DNA of 64,000 nt from Akkermansiaceae bacterium (GCA_030725745.1 JANRFH010000030.1:116326-180325); one strand, 5' to 3'. Positions 25,947 through 35,415 are shown, counted from the first letter of the stretch. Made by a program: numbers and translations. Notes: generated from the letters alone by a model not told the origin.

Positions 25947-26859
25947 TCAGAAAATCGAAGTTCCGGTCAGATCCGTCAGCAGCTCCAAGGCGAGACACCC
26001 TGCGGCGGAGTTCCCCTTTGGGTTGAGCGGAGGGCTCCAGACAGCGACGGAGTATTTTCCCGGATTAACAGCCGCGATCCCGCCGCCGACGCCACTCTTT
26101 CCCGGCAGACCCACACGGAAGGCGAACTCCCCGGACTCATCGTAGAAGCCACAGGTGAGCATCAGCGCATTGATCCGCTTCGCCCGGCGGACGGAAAGCA
26201 CCTGCTCCCCGTTTTCCAGCCGACCGTGATTCATAAACAGCGCGAACGTCCGTGCCAGCTCGTCGCAGCTCATCCGTATCGAGCACGCCGCGCAGTAGAA
26301 CTCGATGAGCTCAGTGATGTCGTTGTGAATGTTGCCGAAATCTTTCATGAAGTTGAGCATCGCAAGATTCCGGTAAGCGACCTCGCGCTCGGACTTGGCA
26401 ACGAAGCGGTCGAAATTGATATCAGGCACGCCTGAAACAAGACGGACGAAATCTAGGAACTCCGACAGAGGATCATCATAGACTCATCAAAAAATCACAG
26501 ACCACGAGCGCACCTGAGTTGATGAACGGATTTCTGGGAATGCCCCGCTCGTGTTCCAGCTGTATCAGCGAATTGAATGGATCTCCGGAAGGCTCGACAC
26601 CCACCCGCCTCCAGATTTTCCGCCCTGCAGCGGATAGAACCATGCTAATCAGCAGCACCTTGGTGATACTCTGTATGGAAAACGCCTCCGCGCTATCCCC
26701 CACGGAAAAGCTCTCACCATCAGCCGAGTGCAGACACATCCCGAATTTCTCCGGAGAAATTTTTGCCAACCCCGGAATGTAAGACGCCACCTGCCCATCT
26801 GGACGCCGCGAGATCACCTCTTTATGGATTTTTTCGAGAATGGCTTGGTAATCCGGCAT
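25947..26859 (-). pseudogene. glsA: Glutaminase, broken by a one-base frameshift
   Basis: Glutaminase A hydrolyses glutamine to glutamate and ammonia. The N-terminal part (26859 down to 26481) reads through FSIQSITKV (Ser of the SxxK motif) and NPFINSGALVV, then meets TGA. The remaining part continues in the next frame from 26480 (YDDPLSEFLDFVR) through RNLAMLNFMKDFGN to 25947. Joined, the two parts give about 304 aa, the normal family length. One extra base near 26481 explains the break. A sequencing error cannot be ruled out. If real, the enzyme is inactive because the SxxK half and the rest are separated. Confidence 0.88.
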
Positions 26860-26978
26860 GGCCGCTAGGGAAATGTCCGGACGACCACGAAGCAACTGCA
26901 TTCAGTAAAAAAGCAAATCGTCTTCTTCCCTGATTCCCTTTGTTTCGTAGGCTTCACCGACTTAAAAGAATAGGTGAA

Positions 26979-28100
26979 ATGGCGGAGGAAACGAAAGACT
27001 TCAAGGACAGGTTCGATCAACGGGCGGCGGATGAGCTGGCTGCACAGGTCTACACAGCCTGGAACGTATTCGACAGGAAACGCTTTCTGAAACTAGCGAC
27101 GCATAACCTCGCCTCGCTCGAAATGACCCCGCGTGTCCGGCAATTTTCCGGTGCGCTCGCCGCCACGTTGCCCGCAGATAAGACCACCGCCATCGAAATT
27201 CTCGTGCGCAGCCTGCCCTCCCCCATGGACGGCTGCGATGACCTCAGTTCCAGCTGGATCCAGTGGCCGGTCGCCCATTTCATCAGCGAGCACGGCCTTC
27301 CGCACTATCAGCAGTCGATGGCCGCCCTGCGTGAAATCACCATGCGTTTCACATCGGAGTTCGCCGTTCGCCCCTTTGCCGCCGCCTACCCGGAAAAAGT
27401 TTACCGCGATCTCCTCAAGCTCACCGCCGATCCCAATCCACACGTCCGCCGCTGGTGCTCCGAAGGCTCCCGCCCCCGCCTCCCATGGGGACAACGTCTC
27501 AATGATCTCGTCGCAGACCCCTCCCCGCTCTGGCCCATCCTAGATGCGCTCCGCCACGACCCCGAGCTCTATGTCCGCCGCTCGGTCGCGAACAATCTCA
27601 ACGACATCGCCAAGGATCACCCGGAGCTTGTTGTAGAAAAGTGCGCCGAATGGAAACAAGCCGCGAGCAACAAGGATCTGGATCACCTCATCCGCCACGC
27701 CCTCCGCACATTGATCAAAAACGGCCACCCCGGCGCACTCGGATTCCTCGGTTACGCCCCTCTGCAGAAAACGGAAGCCGATTTCTCCATTTCCGGTGCC
27801 CGCATCCCCATCGGCAAGCCCTTGGAATTGTCCCTGACACTCATTTCCCGAAACAAAACCGACCAGAACCTCGTCATCGACTTCGCGATCCATTTCCTCA
27901 GGAAAAACGGCAGCCATTCGCGCAAAGTCTTCAAGTGGACAACCCTCACCCTCCCCGCCGCCGGAACACTAACCCTTTCCAAAAAGCATCCACTGAAGAA
28001 AACCACCATCCGAGCCCTCTACCCGGGACTTCATCGCGTTGAATTGCTCGTGAACGGTGCGACCCTGTCGGAAATCCCCTTCGAACTTCTCACCGAATGA
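26979..28100 (+). CDS. AlkD-like DNA alkylation repair (HEAT) protein
   Basis: The 373-aa protein has an N-terminal helical part with repeating ALREITMRFTSEFAVRPF and DPNPHVRRWCSEGSRPRLPW-like HEAT motifs. Such motifs in the DNA alkylation repair (AlkD/AlkC) family bind alkylated DNA and remove bases. The C-terminal 110 residues form a beta-rich appendage (IPIGKPLELSLTLISRN), an extra domain seen in AlkC-like members. ATG at 26979 is preferred. The stop overlaps the next start (ATGA), so it is the first gene of a three-gene coupled operon. Confidence 0.8.
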   Translation: MAEETKDFKDRFDQRAADELAAQVYTAWNVFDRKRFLKLATHNLASLEMTPRVRQFSGALAATLPADKTTAIEILVRSLPSPMDGCDDLSSSWIQWPVAHFISEHGLPHYQQSMAALREITMRFTSEFAVRPFAAAYPEKVYRDLLKLTADPNPHVRRWCSEGSRPRLPWGQRLNDLVADPSPLWPILDALRHDPELYVRRSVANNLNDIAKDHPELVVEKCAEWKQAASNKDLDHLIRHALRTLIKNGHPGALGFLGYAPLQKTEADFSISGARIPIGKPLELSLTLISRNKTDQNLVIDFAIHFLRKNGSHSRKVFKWTTLTLPAAGTLTLSKKHPLKKTTIRALYPGLHRVELLVNGATLSEIPFELLTE

Positions 28101-28603
28101 AATTTTTCCTCCTGCCGCTCCTCGCGATGTCCTGCGCAACCGCCTCGCCGCTCACCGACGCAGTGGACGATCTCATCTCCCGCAGCATCCCGCTGATTCA
28201 AACCAAAGATCTCGCCACCACGATCAAAGCCGACAAAAAAGCAGTCCTGCTCGACGCACGTCAGCCCGAGGAATTCCAGACAAGCCATCTTCCGGGAGCC
28301 TATTGGGTCGGCTTCAAGAAATTCAAAATAGCGAACCTCCCCGAGATCCAAAAAGATACCCCCATCATCGTCTATTGCTCCGTCGGCTACCGTAGCGAAA
28401 AGATCGGCGAGAAACTCAAAGCAGCTGGCTACACCAATGTCCGCAACCTCTACGGAGGCATCTTCGCATGGGCGAACGAAGGCCGTGAACTCGTGGATCA
28501 CGATGGCAATAGCACCAAAACCGTACACGGTTACGACAGAAAATGGTCGAAACTTCTCGATCCAGAAGTCCCTCTCGTCCTAGACATCGCACTACAACCA
28601 TGA
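28097..28603 (+). CDS. Exported rhodanese-domain protein
   Basis: The 168-aa product has a short leader with possible lipobox LLAMSC (Cys13), then a rhodanese domain. The active-site loop is C-S-V-G-Y-R with the catalytic Cys94, preceded by LLDARQPEEF and HLPGAYWVGF and followed by YTNVRNLYGGIFAW. It likely binds or transfers sulfane sulfur in the periplasm, or acts in stress; the donor is unknown. Both ends overlap neighbours by four bases (ATGA), indicating translational coupling with the AlkD-like and TRIC genes. Confidence 0.9.
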   Translation: MKFFLLPLLAMSCATASPLTDAVDDLISRSIPLIQTKDLATTIKADKKAVLLDARQPEEFQTSHLPGAYWVGFKKFKIANLPEIQKDTPIIVYCSVGYRSEKIGEKLKAAGYTNVRNLYGGIFAWANEGRELVDHDGNSTKTVHGYDRKWSKLLDPEVPLVLDIALQP

Positions 28604-29208
28604 ACCCTTTCCTTTACGCCTTCGACCTCAGCGGAGTGTTTTTCTTCGCCGTATCAGGCGCCATTGCTGGGCGGAAAAACCAGATGGATATCTTTGGGAT
28701 GTTCATGCTCGCACTCGTCACCGGCATGGGTGGCGGCACCCTGCGCAGCCTGCTCATCGGTGCCACACCACCGCCCATCCTGCTCGACCCTGCTTATGTA
28801 TCTCTGGCCGCAGCAGCCACCGTTGCATCGTTTTTTGCCGAGCCAATATGGGAGAAAAGGCAGCGTGCCGTTTCCTTTTTCGACGCCATCGGATTGGGAT
28901 TCTTCGTATGCATCGGCATCCAAGTCGCACAAAACCACGGCCTCGCACCATGGGCATGCCTCGGCATGGGCTTGGTCACCGCGACCTTTGGCGGTGTCCT
29001 CCGCGATCTGCTCCGCGCAGAAATTCCCCTCATTTTCCGAAAAGAAATCTACGCCACCGCAGCACTACTCGGAGGCATCGCATACCTCATTGCTGATCAT
29101 TTCGGCCTCCAGCCGCGCTACAACATTCCGATCACCACGGTCATCACCGCCGGCATCCGTCTCGCCGCGATTCGCTATGGTTTCCGCCTGCCAGGGCAGG
29201 CCGTGTGA
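28600..29208 (+). CDS. TRIC-type / UPF0126 membrane channel protein
   Basis: Homolog of trimeric intracellular cation channels (UPF0126/YadS). The 202-aa product contains two repeated halves with about seven membrane helices. Each half has a glycine-rich motif: GMGGGTLRSLLIG (about 45-57) and TFGGVLRDLLRAEIP (about 130-144). Inner-membrane cation or metabolite channel is the likely role. Starts at ATGA overlapping the rhodanese stop; last gene of the operon. Confidence 0.9.
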   Translation: MNPFLYAFDLSGVFFFAVSGAIAGRKNQMDIFGMFMLALVTGMGGGTLRSLLIGATPPPILLDPAYVSLAAAATVASFFAEPIWEKRQRAVSFFDAIGLGFFVCIGIQVAQNHGLAPWACLGMGLVTATFGGVLRDLLRAEIPLIFRKEIYATAALLGGIAYLIADHFGLQPRYNIPITTVITAGIRLAAIRYGFRLPGQAV

Positions 29209-29219
29209 TAGGCGACTGA

Positions 29220-30113
29220 TCAGCCTATGAGAGTCTTCATGCTCTCCCGAATACTCTCAAGAGGATGAGGGGAGTGATCCTGCTCTACGTGGCAATATTT
29301 TACTCCTGTTGCTCCCGCGCAGGCCAGGATGGACTCAAACGGTATGATCCCGTTGCCGATTTCTTTGAAAGCGTCTTTATCGGGGCTGGAGTACCTCGGC
29401 ATTTCCACACCCTCCTTGAGATCCTTCAGGTGGAGTTGGGAAACGCGGCCTTTGAGTTTCTCCATCAGCTTGACGGGTTCAATACCGCCAAGTTTCACCC
29501 AAAAGACATCGATCTCAAACATCATGTCGGGGCTGAACTCTTCGATGAAAACGTCAAAGCCGGTTTTGCCTTCCGCCATTGGCTCAAACTCGAAGCTGTG
29601 ATTGTGGTAAGAGAGTTGAACACCGGCTTCTTTGCTGATCTCCGCTGCTTTGTTGAACTTTCCGGCGACCTCCTTGTATCCGTCGAGGTCTTTGCGAACC
29701 TTGTCCTGGATGTAGGGGATGACGAGATGGGAAAGCCCTTGCCCTTTGGCGTCGGCGACGACTTTCTGGAAATCCGGAAGCGCGGCGTCCTTTGCCTCGA
29801 CGATGGTGTTCCAATCGAAGTGCATGGAGTTGACGGCGAGGCCGTTGTCCTTGGCTGCGGCAATCATGTCATCAGTTTCGGGGGAGCGGTAGGGCTCCAC
29901 CTGCCTGTAGCCGGCATCTGCTACGGCTTTGATCGTTGCTGCCGTGTCCTTAGCTATCTGATCACGGAGGGTGTAGAGCTGAATGCCCATATTCTGCACA
30001 TAGGGGCTGGAGGATTCGGCTCCGAAGAGGGATTGGACGCTTGAAAGGGCGAAAGCGGTTCCGGCTGTATTTCGAAGAAAACTGCGGCGACTCATGAATT
30101 TCATCACCAACAT
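29220..30113 (-). CDS. Tat-exported sugar phosphate isomerase/epimerase-like protein
   Basis: TIM-barrel protein of the xylose isomerase-like (AP_endonuc_2) superfamily. The N-terminus carries a Tat signal (MSRRSFLRNTAGTAFALS), so it is exported folded to the periplasm. Metal-ligand positions are suggested by SYHNHSFEFEP, FEIDVFWV, LHLKDLKEG and YCHVEQDHS. ATG at 30113 is chosen because GAGGAA lies eight bases upstream; two further ATG codons follow within six codons. Related secreted proteins act on sugars or inositols; the substrate is not known. Confidence 0.88.
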   Translation of the reverse strand: MLVMKFMSRRSFLRNTAGTAFALSSVQSLFGAESSSPYVQNMGIQLYTLRDQIAKDTAATIKAVADAGYRQVEPYRSPETDDMIAAAKDNGLAVNSMHFDWNTIVEAKDAALPDFQKVVADAKGQGLSHLVIPYIQDKVRKDLDGYKEVAGKFNKAAEISKEAGVQLSYHNHSFEFEPMAEGKTGFDVFIEEFSPDMMFEIDVFWVKLGGIEPVKLMEKLKGRVSQLHLKDLKEGVEMPRYSSPDKDAFKEIGNGIIPFESILACAGATGVKYCHVEQDHSPHPLESIRESMKTLIG

Positions 30114-30147
30114 GGTGGTTTCCTCGGCTTGCCCCTGCAAGGTGCAT

Positions 30148-31362
30148 TTATGCAACGAAAAGCCCGACAATCGCTGCACTTGTCAGGTTTGAGAAAGTAC
30201 CTGCAACCACAGCCTTAAAGCCAAGCTTCGCGATTTCCGAGCGACGGTTTGGAGCCATGACTCCAAGCCCTCCTAGAAGGATACCGATCGAAGACAGGTT
30301 CGCAAATCCACACAACGCAACCGCGCCGATGGCTCGCGCTTTGGTGGTAAGTTGATCCTGCAAACCGATATAATCCACATAAGCGACGAACTCGTTGAGA
30401 ATGAGTTTCTGCCCGATCAAGCCACCGCCTTTTACCGCATCCTGCCATGGCATACCGATCAACCATGCAAGTGGCGCAAACATCCAACCGAGAATTTGCT
30501 GCAAACTCAGATCACCGTAACCAAACCATCCGCCCACCCCGCCGAGCATGACGTTGCACAACGCGATCAATCCAATGAACGCCAGAAGCATGGCTCCAAC
30601 ATTCAGCGCGAGCTTCAATCCGGTCGAGGCACCGATGGCTGCGGCATCAACTGCATTTGCCGGTTTGTCCTCACCCTCGGCAAACCCGAGTTCCTTTTCC
30701 TCCGGCACCTCGGTTTCAGGCTTCATCATCTTTGCGTAAAGCAACCCTCCGGGAGCCGCCATGAAGGAGGCCGCGATGAGGTATTTGATATCCACACCAA
30801 GAGCCACATAGCCTGCTAAAATCGATCCCGCTACACTCGCCAAGCCACCTACCATGACCGCGAAAAGCTCCGACGAAGTCATCCTCGAGATGTATGGCTT
30901 CACCACCAATGGCGCTTCGGTCTGGCCTACGAAAATATTCGCCGCTGCGGAAAGCGATTCCGTCCGGCTCGTTCCCAAGAGCTTTTTCAAACCACCACCC
31001 AGCACCTTGATGACAATCGCCATCACCTTCAGATGGTAGAGCACCGCGATGAGCGAGGAGAAGAAAATGATCATCGGCAGCACACGGAAAGCGAATACAA
31101 AACCCAGTGAAGCATCGCTATCCACCGTCAGCGGCCCGAACAGGAAATCCACTCCAACCTTACCCGCACCAATCGCGTTCGTTACTCCATCGCTTAGCCA
31201 CTGTAGCGCCTCACGCCCCGCCGGAACTGCAAAAACGATGAAACCAATGCTAATCTGAATCGCCAGCGCAGCGCCAACCGTCCGCCAACGTATTGCCTTT
31301 CGGTTATCACAAATAAGATAGGCTGCTGCCAGGAGTACAGCGATCCCAAGAAGTCCGGTCAT
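30148..31362 (-). CDS. Concentrative nucleoside transporter (NupC/CNT)
   Basis: Sodium- or proton-coupled nucleoside importer. The 404-aa product has about ten hydrophobic helices and family landmarks: GLVFAFRVLPMIIFFSS, the substrate-site helix SLSAAANIFVGQTEAPLV, MTSSELFAVMVGGLASVAG and ILNEFVAYVDY. Length matches CNTs. Lies upstream of, and codirectional with, the Tat isomerase gene. The nearby NCS1 permease and aminotransferase suggest use of nucleosides and bases as nutrients. Confidence 0.92.
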   Translation of the reverse strand: MTGLLGIAVLLAAAYLICDNRKAIRWRTVGAALAIQISIGFIVFAVPAGREALQWLSDGVTNAIGAGKVGVDFLFGPLTVDSDASLGFVFAFRVLPMIIFFSSLIAVLYHLKVMAIVIKVLGGGLKKLLGTSRTESLSAAANIFVGQTEAPLVVKPYISRMTSSELFAVMVGGLASVAGSILAGYVALGVDIKYLIAASFMAAPGGLLYAKMMKPETEVPEEKELGFAEGEDKPANAVDAAAIGASTGLKLALNVGAMLLAFIGLIALCNVMLGGVGGWFGYGDLSLQQILGWMFAPLAWLIGMPWQDAVKGGGLIGQKLILNEFVAYVDYIGLQDQLTTKARAIGAVALCGFANLSSIGILLGGLGVMAPNRRSEIAKLGFKAVVAGTFSNLTSAAIVGLFVA

Positions 31363-31531
31363 TACTGACTGTTAGCGGTTTCCGTGCCCCATAGGAAGGT
31401 GAATAAAACAATACCGCACCTGCCGCCTAATCGAGGTGAAGCTACAGTCACAGGCATAAACCATTGTATTTCAATTCATCCTAGACCCATGAGAATGCAA
31501 TGCATAGCATGCGATCTAAACCCTCGCACTC

Positions 31532-31831
31532 ATGGAAACCCTTCTCCGAATCCCCGAATCCGCCGAACCGAACACCCTCAACGAAGTCCTCGCTTCTTTG
31601 AAAAAAGAACACTTCGAGCCACGCCTCGAATCCAAGGCATGGGGCGACTGGATCTACCTAGATGGATACAAGTCAGTGATCAGCATCGAATCAAACCGCG
31701 GCCTGACCTCGACCGCCACCATCGAGCACGCGGAAGGCGAAGAGGATGGTGAATTCATTCTCTGCATCAACCGCACTTTCGCCCGCCTCGGCTGGGTCGG
31801 CGTGGATGATGATGGCGAGTATCCGCTGTAG
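31532..31831 (+). CDS. Conserved small hypothetical protein
   Basis: The 99-aa acidic protein has no signal peptide or membrane segment. Its alpha/beta pattern (TLNEVLASLKKEHFEPRLE, then WGDWIYLDGYKSVISIESN) looks like a compact single domain. No motif is recognised. It is flanked by divergent nupC and a hairpin pair directly downstream of the TAG stop. Function unknown. Confidence 0.7.
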   Translation: METLLRIPESAEPNTLNEVLASLKKEHFEPRLESKAWGDWIYLDGYKSVISIESNRGLTSTATIEHAEGEEDGEFILCINRTFARLGWVGVDDDGEYPL

Positions 31832-31833
31832 CG

Positions 31834-31882
31834 GTAGCTGCCGCGTCCCGCGGCAGGCCGTGATTCCGGCGTCCCGCCGGAA
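31834..31882. repeat. Two hairpins with TCC loop, first with GTAG foot
   Basis: GTAG at 31834-31837 is followed by an 8-bp perfect stem CTGCCGCG / CGCGGCAG around TCC. A second 8-bp stem TTCCGGCG / CGCCGGAA around TCC follows (31864-31882). GTAG before a GC-rich palindrome is the classic layout of REP elements, but the sequence differs from the GGAG family near the RAYT. It lies between converging genes, so the pair could also act as a terminator. Confidence 0.6.
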
Positions 31883-31888
31883 GGTTCA

Positions 31889-33223
31889 TCACACTTCTCC
31901 CAGCGCCTCATCAATCGTCGCCAGCAAGAACTCGGCATCGTCTTTATGAATGCACATAGGCGGCTTGATGCGGAGTGTATTGCCCCACAGTCCACCCTTT
32001 CCGATGAGCAGGCCCTTTTCTTTGCACTTCTCGAAAACAGCGGCGCACTCGGCGGAGGCGGGCTCTTTGGTGGAGCGGTCTTTCACCAGCTCCACGCCGA
32101 TCATGAGACCCTTTCCTCGCACCTCGCCGATGAGCGAATGCTTCTCCATGAGGGCTTTGAGGCCAGTATCAAGTTGCGCGCCGATGTTGAGGGAATTTTC
32201 CTGAAGGCCTTCGTTCTCGATGACACGCAGCACCGCACGGCCTTGCGCGCATGAGACGGGGTTTCCGCCGTAGGTATTAAAATGAATTCGCGTCGCGAGA
32301 GTCGCGGCGATTTCTGGAGTAGTCACGACCGCAGCGAGCGGGCAACCGTTTCCTATCCCCTTCGCCATGGTCACGATATCCGGCATGACGCCTTCGCTTT
32401 CGAAGCCCCAAAAATGTGTGCCCGTGCGTCCGAAGCCAGCCTGTACCTCATCGGCGATACACAAGCCACCTGCGGCGCGTGCGTGCTCGTGCGCTAGCTT
32501 GAGATAGTCTTTGGGGAAAACGACCGTGCCGCCGACCCCTTGGATTGATTCCGCGATGTAGGCAGCAATCGTTCCCGACGTTCCAAATTGGATCGTATCC
32601 TTCACCTCGGCGGCGTATTTCATGCCAGCGTCCGGATCCTCTTTGCTAAAATTCCCACGATAGGTGTCCGGCATCTTCGCATGCTGGATGCCGAAGGAAT
32701 GCGGCACGTTGAACTTCCAGGTGTGGTGCGAAGTGAGTCCCATCGTTCCGGCGCTTCCTCCGTGATAGGCATTGCGGAGAGCGACCAAATCGTAGTTCCC
32801 CGTGTAAGCGCGCGCCATGAGCACGGCGAGGTCGTTGGCCTCAGAGCCGGAGTTGACGAAATAGCAGACTTTGAGATTGCCCGGCATTTTCGCGGCGAGT
32901 TCCTTCGCGTAGAGGGCGAGCTGAGGATTCAGGTAGATGCTGGTGGTGTGGGAAATGGTTTCGTTCTGCGTGTTCGCCGCCTTCACCACTTCCGGGTGTG
33001 CATGCCCCACACTCACCGTCACGATCCCGCCGAATCCATCAAGGTAGCGCCGGCCCGTTTCATCGTAGAGGTACTGCATCTTCCCTTCCACGATGCAGAT
33101 CGGCTTTTTGTAATAGTGGAAAATCCCCGGGTTCACGAACTCCTTGCGCATGGCGAGGATCTCTTCTGGTGACGGCCCATCGTAGGGCAGCGGAGTGTGA
33201 TCGAATGGCGGCAGGGTTGGCAT
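31889..33223 (-). CDS. Class III aminotransferase (AGXT2-like)
   Basis: PLP-dependent omega-aminotransferase of fold type I. The 444-aa product has the lysine region DIVTMAKGIGNGCPLAAVV (PLP-binding Lys), DEVQAGFGRTG and the N-terminal GRRYLDGFGGIVTVSVGHAHPEV. The closest group by motif is alanine-glyoxylate / beta-aminoisobutyrate aminotransferase. Immediately upstream on the same strand is an NCS1 permease (12-base gap), a pairing expected for hydantoin or pyrimidine catabolism that ends in beta-alanine or beta-aminoisobutyrate. Substrate is inferred from context. Confidence 0.9.
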   Translation of the reverse strand: MPTLPPFDHTPLPYDGPSPEEILAMRKEFVNPGIFHYYKKPICIVEGKMQYLYDETGRRYLDGFGGIVTVSVGHAHPEVVKAANTQNETISHTTSIYLNPQLALYAKELAAKMPGNLKVCYFVNSGSEANDLAVLMARAYTGNYDLVALRNAYHGGSAGTMGLTSHHTWKFNVPHSFGIQHAKMPDTYRGNFSKEDPDAGMKYAAEVKDTIQFGTSGTIAAYIAESIQGVGGTVVFPKDYLKLAHEHARAAGGLCIADEVQAGFGRTGTHFWGFESEGVMPDIVTMAKGIGNGCPLAAVVTTPEIAATLATRIHFNTYGGNPVSCAQGRAVLRVIENEGLQENSLNIGAQLDTGLKALMEKHSLIGEVRGKGLMIGVELVKDRSTKEPASAECAAVFEKCKEKGLLIGKGGLWGNTLRIKPPMCIHKDDAEFLLATIDEALGEV

Positions 33224-33235
33224 AGCTTTCGGTGG

Positions 33236-34678
33236 TTAGATCGTTACGGGAACAGGTGAAATTTTCCGGATCAGCAGATAGATACCGAAGGCTAATCCAA
33301 AACCAGTAAACCATGCCTGCGGGTAAATGGCGGTGAAAAATTTCGGAACTTCCGCGACACCGATCTGGCCGAGAAAACCCGGAAGATTTGGCAAAACCGA
33401 CAACGCCAACGCACCCAGCCCGCCAAGGCTGAACCCGGCGGTATAGCGATAGATGCCCCCGGTGCGGTAGAGTTCCTCCACTTCCAAGTGCTTTTTCCTC
33501 ATGACAAAATAGTCCGCAATCATGATCCCTGCGATCGGCCCCAGCAGCCCTCCGTAGCCGATCAGCCAGGTGAAAATGTAGCCATTCGGATCAGCCAACA
33601 ATTTCCACGGCATGATGAAAATACCAATCACCGCAGTGATGATCCCACCTGTACGGAAGGAGATAAACTTCGGAGCGAGGTTGGAAAAATCGTTCGCTGG
33701 TGAAACGACATTGGCAGCGATGTTTGTGGAGAGTGTCGCGATAGCTAAAGCGATCAGGGCAATGCAAGAGACTGTCTTATTACCAATACGGTTGATCACC
33801 TCCACCGGATCCCAGATCGCCTCGCCGAAGATCACCACCGTCGCGCTCGTCACCACGATGCCGATGAACGAGTAGAACGCCATCGAAGGCGGTAGTCCAA
33901 TGAACTGACCCACGATTTGATCCTTCTGTGATTTCGCGAAGCGCGAAAAATCCGGGATGTTCAAGGAAAGCGTCGACCAAAAACCGACCATCGCCGTCAG
34001 CCCAGCGCCGAAGGCCACCCAAAACGCACCGTTCGTTTCAAAATCCGATGGCTCGGAAAACACGGGGCCGAACCCATTCGCCTTCACCACCGCCCAAATC
34101 AAAAGCGAGATACCTACGATCAGCAAAAATGGCGCTGCAAATACCTCCAGCCATTTGATCGATTCCATCCCGCGCCAGATGAACGCCACATTGATCGCCC
34201 AGAAAAAAAGGAAAGCGGTAAACTGCCCCGCCGTGATGCCGAGGAATCCCAGCGGCTCACCTCCCGTCTCAAAACCCGTCACCATTGCCAGGGTCGAGTA
34301 GATCGCCGCGCCACCGATCCATGTCTGGATGCCGAACCACCCGCACGCCACCACTCCCCGCAACAGAGCCGCGATGTTCGCTCCACGCGTGCCAAAGCTC
34401 GCCCGCAGCAGCACGGGAAACGGAATGCCGTATCGCGTGCCCGGATGGGCGTTGAGCGTCATTGGAATGAGCACGATTAGATTTCCCAAAAAAACCGTCA
34501 GCAGCGCCTGCCACCAAGTCATCCCCGCACCGATCAACCCGCTAGCCATCGTGTAAGTCGGTATGCAAACCGCCATACCCACCCAGAGTGCCGCGATGTT
34601 CCACTTCGACCATGTGCGCCGCTCCGCAGCCACCGGCGCGAGATCGTCGTTGATCAGGGATGAATCAGGGTTTTCCAT
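33236..34678 (-). CDS. NCS1-family nucleobase/hydantoin permease
   Basis: Membrane symporter of the purine/cytosine/allantoin/hydantoin (NCS1) family. The 480-aa product has about 12 helices with family landmarks WVGMAVCIPTYTMASGLIGAGMT near the N-terminus (given as residues 32-54), GIPFPVLLRASFGTRGANI, SLNIPDFSRFAKSQKDQ and ANVVSPANDFSNLAP. It lies upstream of the class III aminotransferase and probably shares its transcript. Candidate substrates are uracil, allantoin or hydantoins. Confidence 0.92.
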   Translation of the reverse strand: MENPDSSLINDDLAPVAAERRTWSKWNIAALWVGMAVCIPTYTMASGLIGAGMTWWQALLTVFLGNLIVLIPMTLNAHPGTRYGIPFPVLLRASFGTRGANIAALLRGVVACGWFGIQTWIGGAAIYSTLAMVTGFETGGEPLGFLGITAGQFTAFLFFWAINVAFIWRGMESIKWLEVFAAPFLLIVGISLLIWAVVKANGFGPVFSEPSDFETNGAFWVAFGAGLTAMVGFWSTLSLNIPDFSRFAKSQKDQIVGQFIGLPPSMAFYSFIGIVVTSATVVIFGEAIWDPVEVINRIGNKTVSCIALIALAIATLSTNIAANVVSPANDFSNLAPKFISFRTGGIITAVIGIFIMPWKLLADPNGYIFTWLIGYGGLLGPIAGIMIADYFVMRKKHLEVEELYRTGGIYRYTAGFSLGGLGALALSVLPNLPGFLGQIGVAEVPKFFTAIYPQAWFTGFGLAFGIYLLIRKISPVPVTI

Positions 34679-34790
34679 AAGTAACTCAATAACAGTGAGT
34701 GGAAGCGCAAATCATGCCACCCGAAATAGCCTCCAGCAAACCTTTCACTTGCACCAACCCGCTCTCCGAGTCCAATCTCGCCGCCGCAAA

Positions 34791-34864
<74 letters not shown>

Positions 34865-35022
34865 CTTGCGACTTCACCTCATTTTGAGGTAGTTGAACCG
34901 ATCAAAGTCTTGCCTCTATTTCTTTCAGTAATTCCCCTCCATTTGCGGCATGAAGACGGAGGAAGGTAGCCCTCTGATTTCATGGATTGAACCGAGGTGT
35001 GAATGTTTGTAGATCTTACGAT

Positions 35023-35352
35023 ATGTTATCCTACGAAGTGGCGTTTGGAATGATCGAGGAAATCAAGGGCAGCTCGCAAACGGATCTTCGTGAGGATTTG
35101 CTCAGAAGTGCGATTCGTTATGCATCGGTGCGGGCTGAGTTTGCATTGATGAGTGCGGACGAGAGGCGAGAGGCCGATGTAAGTCGCACGCGACTCCATA
35201 ATGTGTTCATTGCCGACTGCGATATTCTTGCGCGGGCGATGAACAAGGCTGGGGAAGTTTGTGGCTGGAGGGAACGTCTCGGGCAGGAACGCAAACGGAT
35301 CGGTGATCTTGCCTGCTGGATGGTATTGATTTTCGGACTAGGCACTCGGTGA
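35023..35352 (+). CDS. Small hypothetical protein
   Basis: The 109-aa protein contains RTRLHNVFIADCDILARAMNKAG and GQERKRIGDLACWMVL, patterns seen in small Planctomycetes/Verrucomicrobia proteins of unknown function. The ATG at 35023 is chosen. It has no signal peptide; the C-terminal helix is hydrophobic (WMVLIFG). No link to neighbours is visible. Downstream of the CAT tRNA. Confidence 0.6.
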   Translation: MLSYEVAFGMIEEIKGSSQTDLREDLLRSAIRYASVRAEFALMSADERREADVSRTRLHNVFIADCDILARAMNKAGEVCGWRERLGQERKRIGDLACWMVLIFGLGTR

Positions 35353-35415
35353 TAACCAGATCAGCTTTGGGATTTCTCGTGGATCTCACAATTTGCCCAC
35401 CGATTATTTTTTCCA

